A stretch of 64,000 bases of DNA from DASYPQ01 sp041488095 (GTDB taxonomy: Bacteria; Planctomycetota; UBA1135; GCA-002686595). The stretch is from the NCBI GenBank assembly GCA_041488095.1, contig JBGPOP010000014.1:42513-106512 (forward strand), read 5' to 3'. Of the stretch, positions 8,017 through 15,180 are shown piece after piece. The notes beneath the pieces are model-generated. The model was not told the origin of the DNA. It saw only the letters and a list, made by a program, of their open reading frames with translations, and made no database searches. Position numbers and translations under genes: made by a program. The number at the start of each line of letters is the position of its first letter. Position 1 is the first letter of the stretch.

Positions 8017-9179
8017 CAGGACCTCCTCGCGAGGGTGTCCGCGACGACCGCCTGCCCGAGCGCGAGGCCGCCGTCGCCCGGAGGGACTTCGCGGTGCAGG
8101 AACACGGGGCACCGCGAAGCGAGACAGGCGCGGATGCGCTCGGCGAGCAGCGCGTTCTGGAAGCAGCCGCCGGTCAGGACGACGGGCAGCGGCCCGGTGA
8201 GGCGCATCGCGTCCCCGACTGCGAGCGCCGTCGCCGCCGCGACCGTGTCGTGGAAACGGGCGGAGATCGAGGCCGGCGCGATGCCCCGGACGAGCTCGTC
8301 GACCACGGCGCGCACGAGCGGCCGGAAGTCGATCTCGGCTGAGCCACCATCGCGGTCGATCGCGAACGGGTAGATTCCGCGCTCGCGCGGATCGGCGGCG
8401 AGGTTCCAGCGCGTCGCCACCTCCCCCGCGCGGGTCGAGACCGCGATCCCGAGGACAAGGGCTCCGAGCGCGTCGAAGTACCGGCCCATGCCGTGCGCCA
8501 GGGGCGAGCGCACGCCCGCGGCGACGATGCCCCGCACGGCGGCGATCCGGTCGGGCCGGACTCCACGGAAGAGCGGGATCCGGTCGAGCGGAGGATCACC
8601 GGCGAAGGCGTCGTCGAGGAGCGCGAGCGCGATCCTCCATGGCTCGCGGATCGCCTGGTCCCCGCCTGCGAGCGGGATCGGGCGCAGCGTCGCCAGGCGG
8701 TCGAAGCTCCCGCGGTCCGCGCGCAGGATCTCGCCCCCCCAAGCCGTCCCGTCCGTGCCGAGTCCCGTGCCGTCGTACGCGATCCCGAGGACCGCCCCCT
8801 CGATCCCGTGCTCGGCGATTGCGCTCGCGACGTGCGCGTGGTGGTGCTGGACGCCGATCCGCTGGACGCCGTCCCGGCGCATCGCGTACTGCGTGGAGAA
8901 GTAGTCCGGGTGGAGATCGTGCGCGACGACCTCGGCCCTGACGCCCACGAAGCGCTCGAGGTCCTCGACGGATCGCTCGAACGCCTCGCAGGAATCCAGC
9001 GTCTCGAGGTCGCCTACGTTGGGGCCGAGCCACGCCGACCCGCCGATCCCGAGGCAGACGGCATTCTTGAAGTGCGCGCCGCAGGCGAGCACGGGGCGCG
9101 CGAAGGGCCGACGGACGGGGATCGGGCGCGGCGCAGGTCCGCGCGCGGGACGCCGCGCGACCGGAGCGCCGGTGATCAC
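8016..9179 (-). CDS. hypF: HypF C-terminal (Kae1-like carbamoyltransferase) half as a standalone gene
   Basis: 387 residues. Full HypF is about 750 residues: acylphosphatase, zinc fingers, YrdC-like and Kae1-like domains. Only the last domain is here, with GAHFKNAVCL, the metal-binding VQHHHAHVAS, YDGTGLGTDG.AWGGE, GGCFQN and a final GDGGLALGQ. The start is GTG overlapping the protease stop (GTGA), so the gene really begins at the junction between YrdC and Kae1 domains rather than by frameshift. The region before it codes for the protease in another frame, so no N-terminal half lies adjacent. Carbamoyl-adenylate formation would need a separate YrdC-like protein encoded elsewhere. Alternatively the protein is a shortened non-canonical HypF. 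Confidence 0.88.
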   Translation of the reverse strand: MITGAPVARRPARGPAPRPIPVRRPFARPVLACGAHFKNAVCLGIGGSAWLGPNVGDLETLDSCEAFERSVEDLERFVGVRAEVVAHDLHPDYFSTQYAMRRDGVQRIGVQHHHAHVASAIAEHGIEGAVLGIAYDGTGLGTDGTAWGGEILRADRGSFDRLATLRPIPLAGGDQAIREPWRIALALLDDAFAGDPPLDRIPLFRGVRPDRIAAVRGIVAAGVRSPLAHGMGRYFDALGALVLGIAVSTRAGEVATRWNLAADPRERGIYPFAIDRDGGSAEIDFRPLVRAVVDELVRGIAPASISARFHDTVAAATALAVGDAMRLTGPLPVVLTGGCFQNALLAERIRACLASRCPVFLHREVPPGDGGLALGQAVVADTLARRS

Positions 9180-9664
9180 GACGGCCTCCGCACGAGGTCG
9201 TGGCCCAGGCTCCGCGCCTCCAGAGCTACCGCGTCCACGAGGCTCCCGAGGTTTCGCTCGACTACGGGCGAGAGGTCGAGCCCTAGCTCCATCCGCTCGG
9301 GCACGAGGCCGAGGAGGCAGAGCCGGCGCGGCATCGCGCCGAGCCAACGCAGCCCGTCGAGGAGGTCCGCGACGCCGATCTGGTGCGGCGAGAGGCGCGA
9401 TTGCACGGCCGGACCGACTTCGTCGCCCTCGAGGTGCACGAGGGTCCCGGGCGGGGCGTCGGAACGCACGGCATCGACGAGGATCGCCGTGTCGATGCCG
9501 GCGAGCCGCGGAAGGAGCGCCATCCCGAGCGTGCCGCCGTCCAGGACCTCGAGGTCGTCGGGGAGCGCGTAGTCCTCGCGCAGGAGCTCGACCGCGTGCA
9601 CGCCGACCCCGTCGTCCTGCAGGAGGACGTTGCCGAGGCCGAGGATCACCGCGCGTCTAGCCAC
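9176..9664 (-). CDS. hyaD: Hydrogenase maturation protease (HyaD/HupD family)
   Basis: 162 residues starting at GTG. The N-terminus has ILGLGNVLLQDDGVG, whose Asp is one of the Ni ligands. DGGTLG and a conserved LSPHQIG segment (second His ligand) follow. The enzyme cuts the C-terminal peptide from the hydrogenase large subunit after Ni insertion. The matching substrate is encoded two genes upstream, with a 15-residue tail after its last His. The start overlaps the end of the cytochrome b gene by 8 bp. Confidence 0.93.
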   Translation of the reverse strand: MARRAVILGLGNVLLQDDGVGVHAVELLREDYALPDDLEVLDGGTLGMALLPRLAGIDTAILVDAVRSDAPPGTLVHLEGDEVGPAVQSRLSPHQIGVADLLDGLRWLGAMPRRLCLLGLVPERMELGLDLSPVVERNLGSLVDAVALEARSLGHDLVRRPS

Positions 9665-10415
9665 CCTTCTCCGTCTCCCGGTCGATGAAGCGGTAGCCCG
9701 AGTGCACGAGGTCCTCGCGCGGGACGAACTTCCAGCCGGTGAAGATCGACTCGACCGTGCCGTTGACCTCGACGTGCGACATCAGGACCGCGCTATAGAC
9801 GTGGTGCACGACGAAGCCGATGAGCAGCCACATGACGACGTGGTGGATCCAGCGCGCCGACTGGAGACCGCCCAAGAGCGGGACGAGGAAGTCGAACCGG
9901 TGCATGATCGAGTGCACCCCAGCGCTCGCGGAGAACATCGCGAACCCGGTCGCGATCATGACCAGGTAGAGGGAGAACACCGCCATGTAGGAGAGGCCCG
10001 CGACCGGGTTGTGCCCGACGAAGCCAGGCGGCTTGCGCAGGAGGAACAGGTAGAACTTCAGGGTCGGAAGGATGCCCCGGCGGCGGATCGCGCGGACGGG
10101 GAGGAGCTTGTCCCAGCGCGAGTACTTGTTTCCCGCGAACATCCAGGCGATGCGCGAGAGCGCCGAGAGAGTGAACACGATCGCCGCGTAGGAGTGGACG
10201 ATCCGGATCGTGCCGGTCACGAAGCGATCCGTCGCCCGTCCGGGCACCATGAGGAACGGGTAGCCGATGTAGATCCCCGTCGCGGCCAGCACGACCATCG
10301 AGAGCGCGATCAGCCAGTGCGTGATCCGCACCGGCAGCTCCCACACGTACACCTGGGCCAGGCTGACGTTCTTGACCGGCGTCGAAGGCGTGACCTGGAG
10401 GCTCGCGGTGCTCAC
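9657..10415 (-). CDS. hyaC: Ni/Fe-hydrogenase b-type cytochrome subunit
   Basis: 252 residues with four or five membrane helices. It has the family N-terminus YVWELPVRITHWLIALSM (first heme His), a SYAAIVFTLSALSRI helix, and the late WIHHVVMWLLIGFVVHHVYSAVL helix with further His ligands. It anchors the periplasmic hydrogenase dimer and passes electrons to quinone. The start is GTG overlapping the large-subunit stop (GTGA). The open frame continuing upstream overlaps the large subunit and is not used. Confidence 0.95.
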   Translation of the reverse strand: MSTASLQVTPSTPVKNVSLAQVYVWELPVRITHWLIALSMVVLAATGIYIGYPFLMVPGRATDRFVTGTIRIVHSYAAIVFTLSALSRIAWMFAGNKYSRWDKLLPVRAIRRRGILPTLKFYLFLLRKPPGFVGHNPVAGLSYMAVFSLYLVMIATGFAMFSASAGVHSIMHRFDFLVPLLGGLQSARWIHHVVMWLLIGFVVHHVYSAVLMSHVEVNGTVESIFTGWKFVPREDLVHSGYRFIDRETEKGG

Positions 10416-12118
10416 GGCCGCCTCACCACGGCGATCTCGCGGCCGCGCGCGTCGACCACGTGCACGCCGCACGCCATGCACGGGTCGAAGGAATGGACCG
10501 TGCGCAGGATCTCGAGCGGCTGCTCGGGATCGGCGATCGGCGTCTCGAGCAGCGCGGCCTCGTAGGGCCCGCGCTGGCCCTGGGCGTCCCGCGGTCCCGC
10601 GTTCCACGTGCTGGGCACGATGCACTGGTAGTTCGCGATCGTGCCCTTCCGGATGTGAACCCAGTGGCCGAGAGCTCCGCGGGGAGCCTCGTGGAAGCCC
10701 GCACCGGTGCAGTCCTCCGGCCAGCTGGAGGGATCCCACTTCGAGGTGTCCGCGATCCTGAGCTCGCCGCGCCCCATGTTCGCGACCAGCTCGTCGAGCC
10801 AGTCCCCCATCTTCTCCGCCAGGACCGCGGTCTCGATCCCGCGCGCCGCGACGCGGCCGAGCGTGGAGAAGAGCGCCGCGGGACCGACGCCGAGGGACGC
10901 GAGCGCGCCGTCGATCCTCTTTTTCGCGGCCGCGTGGCCGGAGGCGTAGGCGACGAGCATGCGCGCGAGCGGTCCGACCTCCATGGGCAGGCCGTCGTAG
11001 CGCGGCGACTTGAGCCAGCTGTACTTCTGGTCCGTGTTCAGGCGCTGGTAGGGAGGCTCGGGCCCGGTGTAACGCGGCTTCGTCTCGCCCTGCGCGGGAT
11101 GGAGGGCCGCCGCGTCGCCGCCGGAGTACTCGTACCAGGAGTGCGTGACGTACTCGGTGATCCTGGCCGGGTCGACCGCCTCGACCTTCGCGAGGTCGCG
11201 CGCGCGGATCACCCCTCCCGGCAGGAACTTGGCCGCATTCGGGCCGTCGCCCTCGGGGTATTCGCCGTACACGAGGTAGTTGCCGACGCCGGCGCCGTGG
11301 CCCGCCCAGTCCTTGTAGAAGGAGGCGACCGCCAGGAGGTCGGGGAGGTAGACCTGCTCGACGAAGCGGCGCGCGCCCTGGATCAGGCCGCGCATCTCCT
11401 CGATCGCGGTCAGGTTGATCGACGCCTGCTTCCCGGGGTCGACCGGCGTCGCCATCCCGCCGACGACGAAGCTCTGGAGGTGCGGATTCTTGCCGCCGAG
11501 GATCGCGTGGATCTTGATGAACTCGCGCTGCCAGTCGAGGGCCTCGAGGTAGTGCGCGACCGCGAGCAGGTTCGCCTCGGGCGGGAGTTTGTACGCCGGG
11601 TGACCCCAGTAGGCGTTGGCGAAGGGCCCGAGCTGACCGCGGTCCACGAAGTCCTTCAGCCGCTGCCGCACACCGGCGAAGTAGCGCGGGCTCGCGAGCG
11701 GCCACTCCGAGATCGAGCCGGCGAGCGCCGCGGTCTTGGCGGGATCCGCCGAGAGCGCCGAGACGATGTCCACCCAGTCGAGCGCGTGCAGGTGGTAGAA
11801 GTGGATCACGTGGTCCTGGACCATCTGCGCGGCCATGATGAGGTTCCGCAGGATCCGGGCGTTGGGCGGAGGCACGGCTCCGATCGCGTTCTCCACGGCG
11901 CGGATCGAGGCGATCGCGTGGACCGTCGTGCACACGCCGCAGATCCGCTGCGTGAAGACCCACGCGTCGCGCGGGTCGCGGCCCTTCAGGATGATCTCGA
12001 TCCCGCGGAACATCGTGGAGGAGGACCAGGCGTCCTGGACCTTGCCCCCGTCGACCTCCGCCTCGATGCGCAGGTGGCCCTCGATGCGGGTCACCGGATC
12101 GACGACGACGTGGGTCAC
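10412..12118 (-). CDS. hyaB: Uptake [NiFe]-hydrogenase large subunit (group 1)
   Basis: 568 residues, starting at GTG overlapping the small-subunit stop. The two Cys pairs that bind the NiFe site are RICGVCTTVH (residues 58-67) and DPCMACGVH near the end (545-553). A 15-residue tail after His553 is expected to be removed by the protease encoded downstream. The N-terminal DPVTRIEGHLR is typical. With the small subunit it oxidises H2 in the periplasm. Length and motifs are normal. Confidence 0.97.
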   Translation of the reverse strand: MTHVVVDPVTRIEGHLRIEAEVDGGKVQDAWSSSTMFRGIEIILKGRDPRDAWVFTQRICGVCTTVHAIASIRAVENAIGAVPPPNARILRNLIMAAQMVQDHVIHFYHLHALDWVDIVSALSADPAKTAALAGSISEWPLASPRYFAGVRQRLKDFVDRGQLGPFANAYWGHPAYKLPPEANLLAVAHYLEALDWQREFIKIHAILGGKNPHLQSFVVGGMATPVDPGKQASINLTAIEEMRGLIQGARRFVEQVYLPDLLAVASFYKDWAGHGAGVGNYLVYGEYPEGDGPNAAKFLPGGVIRARDLAKVEAVDPARITEYVTHSWYEYSGGDAAALHPAQGETKPRYTGPEPPYQRLNTDQKYSWLKSPRYDGLPMEVGPLARMLVAYASGHAAAKKRIDGALASLGVGPAALFSTLGRVAARGIETAVLAEKMGDWLDELVANMGRGELRIADTSKWDPSSWPEDCTGAGFHEAPRGALGHWVHIRKGTIANYQCIVPSTWNAGPRDAQGQRGPYEAALLETPIADPEQPLEILRTVHSFDPCMACGVHVVDARGREIAVVRRP

Positions 12119-13236
12119 GGCGCACCTCCCTTCCCCGCGGACGGCTCGTCCGGGGGCGGTGGCGCTGGCTTCCTCTTCTCGAGGACCACTCGCATCAGGC
12201 CGTGGGCGGCGAAGGCGGCTCCGACCGCCGCGGCCGCGCCGATCCCGACCTTGTCGATCGGGGTCGCCAGGCCGAAACCGGGGACGCCCGGAAGGTGCCG
12301 GTAGAAGGGCGTCATCTTGTCCCAGAAACCGGGCTCGGCGCAGCCGACGCACGGGTGCCCGCAGCCGATCGGCCAGCTCGTCCCGCCGTTCCAGCGCACG
12401 TTCGGGCAGTTCTGGAACGTCACCGGCCCCTTGCACCCCATCTTGTAGAGGCAGTAGCCGGTGCGGTGCCCGTCGTCGCCCCAGCACTCGACGTACTGTC
12501 CGGCGTCGAAGTGCGCGCGCCGCTCGCAGTTGTCGTGGATGGTCTTGCCGTAGGCGAAGAGCGGGCGGCGGTATTTGTCGAGCGGCGGCCAGCGACCGAA
12601 AGTCAGGTAGTGGACGATCAGCGCGGTCAGGTTCTCCGCGTTCGCCGGGCAGGCCGGCAGGTGGATCAGCTCGCGGATCCCGGGCACCGCCTCCTCGACC
12701 GAGAGGGCTCCGGTCGGGTTCGGCGCCGCGGCCGGGATGCCGCCGAAGGACGCGCAGGTCCCCACCGCGATCGTCGCCGCCGAGCTCCCGCACACCTCGC
12801 GCGCGATCTCGAGCGCGGAGCGGCCGCCGATCGTGCAGTACGCACCGTTCGCGCCGGTCGGGATCGATCCCTCGACCACGGCGATGTACTTCCCGCGCTG
12901 CGACTCGACCGCGTGCGCGAGCGCCTTCTCGGCGCGGTCTCCCGCGGCGGCCATGATCGTCTCGTGGTAGTCGACCGAGATCGTGTCGAGGATGAGATCC
13001 GCGACGCTCGGCCGCCCTGCGCGCAGGAAGGACTCGGTGTTCCCGGCGCAGTCCTGGAACTCGAGCCACACGAGCGTCGGCTTCTCCTTGCGCTCGATCG
13101 TCTGCGCGATGCGGGAGCCGAAGCTCCGCGGCAGCGCCAGCACCACAGCCATGTTCCCGCAGAAGGTCACGAACTCCCGCCGCGAGACTCCCCGACGTTC
13201 CAGCTCGCGACCGAGCCACCCGGTGGACCGCTTCAT
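12115..13236 (-). CDS. hyaA: Uptake [NiFe]-hydrogenase small subunit with Asn in the proximal FeS site
   Basis: 373 residues. The start is chosen by GGAGGT seven bases upstream. It has a twin-arginine signal (SRREFVTFCG, residues 18-27) and a C-terminal membrane anchor followed by a Pro/Lys tail. The FeS ligands include GTCASFGG, PACPANAE, HDNC, CLYKMGC, NCP and CGHPCVGC. At the proximal cluster the usual C-x-x-C reads CAGN (C63, N66). I read the codon as AAC from the sequence, so one ligand Cys is replaced by Asn. The better-known variants are extra Cys in O2-tolerant enzymes and Asp in actinobacterial-type ones. It is the first gene of the maturation operon. Confidence 0.95.
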   Translation of the reverse strand: MKRSTGWLGRELERRGVSRREFVTFCGNMAVVLALPRSFGSRIAQTIERKEKPTLVWLEFQDCAGNTESFLRAGRPSVADLILDTISVDYHETIMAAAGDRAEKALAHAVESQRGKYIAVVEGSIPTGANGAYCTIGGRSALEIAREVCGSSAATIAVGTCASFGGIPAAAPNPTGALSVEEAVPGIRELIHLPACPANAENLTALIVHYLTFGRWPPLDKYRRPLFAYGKTIHDNCERRAHFDAGQYVECWGDDGHRTGYCLYKMGCKGPVTFQNCPNVRWNGGTSWPIGCGHPCVGCAEPGFWDKMTPFYRHLPGVPGFGLATPIDKVGIGAAAAVGAAFAAHGLMRVVLEKRKPAPPPPDEPSAGKGGAP

Positions 13237-13622
13237 CGCTCGCACCTCCCGTCCTGTCCGGCCCGTGACGACGTCCGGACGCCCGTCATTCTCTCGGCGG
13301 CCGGGGAGGCGCCGGTATCCGCCGCAGTGCGGAGATGGCGTGGAAGTTCGACGTAGATTGCGGGGCCGGGCGCTACATCCACCTCGCATCCCGGTCCTCG
13401 CCGGAGCTCCTCCGTGGCCTCGTTCCGGCTCGCCCGGCTCTCCCTGCTGACGGCTGTCCCTCCCGAACCGCGCGTCGACGACGTCGGGAGCTGCTCTCCC
13501 CTCCTCAACTCCCCTGGCCGAGGGCGGCAAGGCAGCGGCTGGGGGTGGCCTCACCTACCTCCGACCCACTGCGCAACCCCGACCTGTCAAGCCCCGGTGG
13601 AGCGCCGGACCTCGAGTCCCCG
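13237..13622. other. Intergenic region upstream of the hydrogenase operon
   Basis: 386 bases with no convincing gene. It must hold the terminator of the secreted-protein gene at 13623-14726 and the promoter of the hydrogenase operon, both on the minus strand. A minus-strand TTGACA lies at 13585-13590, but no matching -10 box is seen 16-18 bases downstream, so I do not call it a promoter. The hydrogenase ribosome site (GGAGGT) is at the left edge. Confidence 0.5.
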
Positions 13623-14726
13623 TCAGGGAATCCACACCTCCGAGACGCCGTTGCCGATGTTCCAGGTGTTGCCCGGCGGGTTGGGGCAGAAGGTGGGCGA
13701 GGGATCTCGATAGTAGACCTGATAGTGGCGTGTCGCTCCCACCGGGATCGCATCGCCCAGCGCCGCCGAGCGCGCCGAGATCGACGGGTCGGCCCCCTGT
13801 GGAGCGGTCACGGCGCCTCCGACCGCATTCCTGTTGTAGAGGCGTTTCAGCGTCCCTCCGACGCAGCGCAGGCCATCTCCATAGTGCGTGGGCGCGATGG
13901 CGGCGTCGCCCTGAAGGAAGATGCTGAAGGAGGTGGGTCGCTCCCCCGAGCCGTGGAGGACGAGCGTGTCCGACGAGAGGCTCGGAGTTCCCGAGCCGGT
14001 GAGCAGCGCGCCGCCCGTGGTGACCGAGTTCTCGCAGCCGTGGCCGGGAATCCCGCTGTTCCCGCACGGGCAGGCGGCAGCGGTGCCGTCGCCGAAGCAG
14101 AACGCAGCGTGCTCGTCGATCCTGTGCAATTGCATGCCGTTGCACACCGCGCCCACCGTCGCGTCCGCGCCAGCCGCAAGGCCGGAGTGGGGACCCATGA
14201 AACCGCTGGAGTCGACCGTGACGAAGTGCCGCGCGTAGGTCACGCCATGCACGTGATATCCCGGCCACGATCCGCCTGAGATCTCGAGCCCGGTCGTGTT
14301 GTCGACGAACGTCTTCGCCATCAGCGTAGGGTTGTCCGGGCGCCACGCGTAGGTGATCAGCTCGTAGGTGCCCGGCTGGAGTCCGTTGAAGTAGAAGCAG
14401 GAGTCGACACCCGGGTTGTACGTGATCAGACCGTCGTTCATGAGCAAGGCGTCGTCCCCGCTGACGCTGGGATCGCTGGCCGCGATCACGCCCGCTGCGC
14501 CGGCTTGCCAGAAAACTATGTTGGTCAAGCTGCCCGCGAGGTCCCTGAGGACGTAGTTGCCCGAGCTCGCCTGGATCGCATTCCAGTACCCGGGGAGACC
14601 CGCCGCTGCGTAGCTCGACGACGGCCCGGCCGTCGGCTGGCCGAAATCGAGGTTGAAGGACTGTGCCGAGAGAGGTGCTGCGCAGAACGCGAGCGCGACG
14701 GCGGCGGTGAGGAGTCTTTGACGCAT
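13623..14726 (-). CDS. Secreted protein with shared Cys-rich C-terminal domain
   Basis: 367 residues. A signal peptide (ALAFCAAPLSAQS) leads into about 185 residues of unknown function rich in Gly, Ser and aromatic residues. That part has a GTYELITYAWRPDN segment suggestive of a beta-sandwich. From about residue 210 comes the shared domain: FCFGDGTAAACPCGNSG, GHGCENS, GERPTSFSIFLQG, YGDGLRCVGGTLKRLY, DPSISARSAALGD, YQVYYRDPSPTFCPNPPGN and a C-terminal W. It is probably exported to the periplasm or surface. It is followed on the same strand by the hydrogenase operon after 386 bp, with no functional link evident. Confidence 0.85.
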   Translation of the reverse strand: MRQRLLTAAVALAFCAAPLSAQSFNLDFGQPTAGPSSSYAAAGLPGYWNAIQASSGNYVLRDLAGSLTNIVFWQAGAAGVIAASDPSVSGDDALLMNDGLITYNPGVDSCFYFNGLQPGTYELITYAWRPDNPTLMAKTFVDNTTGLEISGGSWPGYHVHGVTYARHFVTVDSSGFMGPHSGLAAGADATVGAVCNGMQLHRIDEHAAFCFGDGTAAACPCGNSGIPGHGCENSVTTGGALLTGSGTPSLSSDTLVLHGSGERPTSFSIFLQGDAAIAPTHYGDGLRCVGGTLKRLYNRNAVGGAVTAPQGADPSISARSAALGDAIPVGATRHYQVYYRDPSPTFCPNPPGNTWNIGNGVSEVWIP

Positions 14727-15180
14727 GGTTCAACCTGATTCTGGCAACTCTCTTGCCCTACGCGATGAGGAGCGGGCCAGCCTCCACGCGAGATCGTGCG
14801 CTGACACGCATCAGCCATCCTGAGCGTATGGCCGACATCCCAGGGAGTCAACGGAGGTCGCTCTCGCGTTCGTTCGAATCAGGGCTCTACCTGAGGCGAC
14901 CGAGGCAGGCGATCCCGGAGGAATCCGACGGGACCGGGAATCCCGATCATGAGGGCCGTGCGGGGGGTTCGCCTCCTTATATCTGTGGCAGGTGCCCCGA
15001 GGTGCGCCGTGACTCAGGCGTTACTCGAAGGACTCTTCCGCCGCGAGCTGGAGCACGTGGATGCATGTGTCGCCGACCTGTTCGCCGCCGAAGATTTGCG
15101 CGACGGTGGAATGATTCAGCGTCGGCCGAGTGGCTGCTCGCGTGCGGGACCGAGGACGAGGCGGCGCGGGCCTCTGGATC
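14727..15180. other. Intergenic region with no convincing gene
   Basis: 454 bases between two minus-strand secreted-protein genes. Short open frames occur on both strands. One minus-strand tail ending at 15021 (HSTVAQIFGGEQVGD) looks protein-like in composition, but I cannot assign it to a family and no start is evident. It may be a gene remnant. No hairpin strong enough to call a terminator was noticed. Confidence 0.4.

Noticed and set aside
9180..9347. Longer start for the HypF-like gene
   Set aside because: The extra residues are Arg/Ala/Pro-rich and overlap the protease gene on the same strand; they do not look like the YrdC domain of HypF.
13585..13590. TTGACA on the minus strand as hydrogenase promoter
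   Set aside because: There is no -10-like sequence at the right distance, and the site is about 350 bp from the hydrogenase start.
15021..15120. Minus-strand tail ending HSTVAQIFGGEQVGD as a gene or gene remnant
   Set aside because: It looks protein-like but I could not assign a family, find a start or extend it; only mentioned within the intergenic entry.
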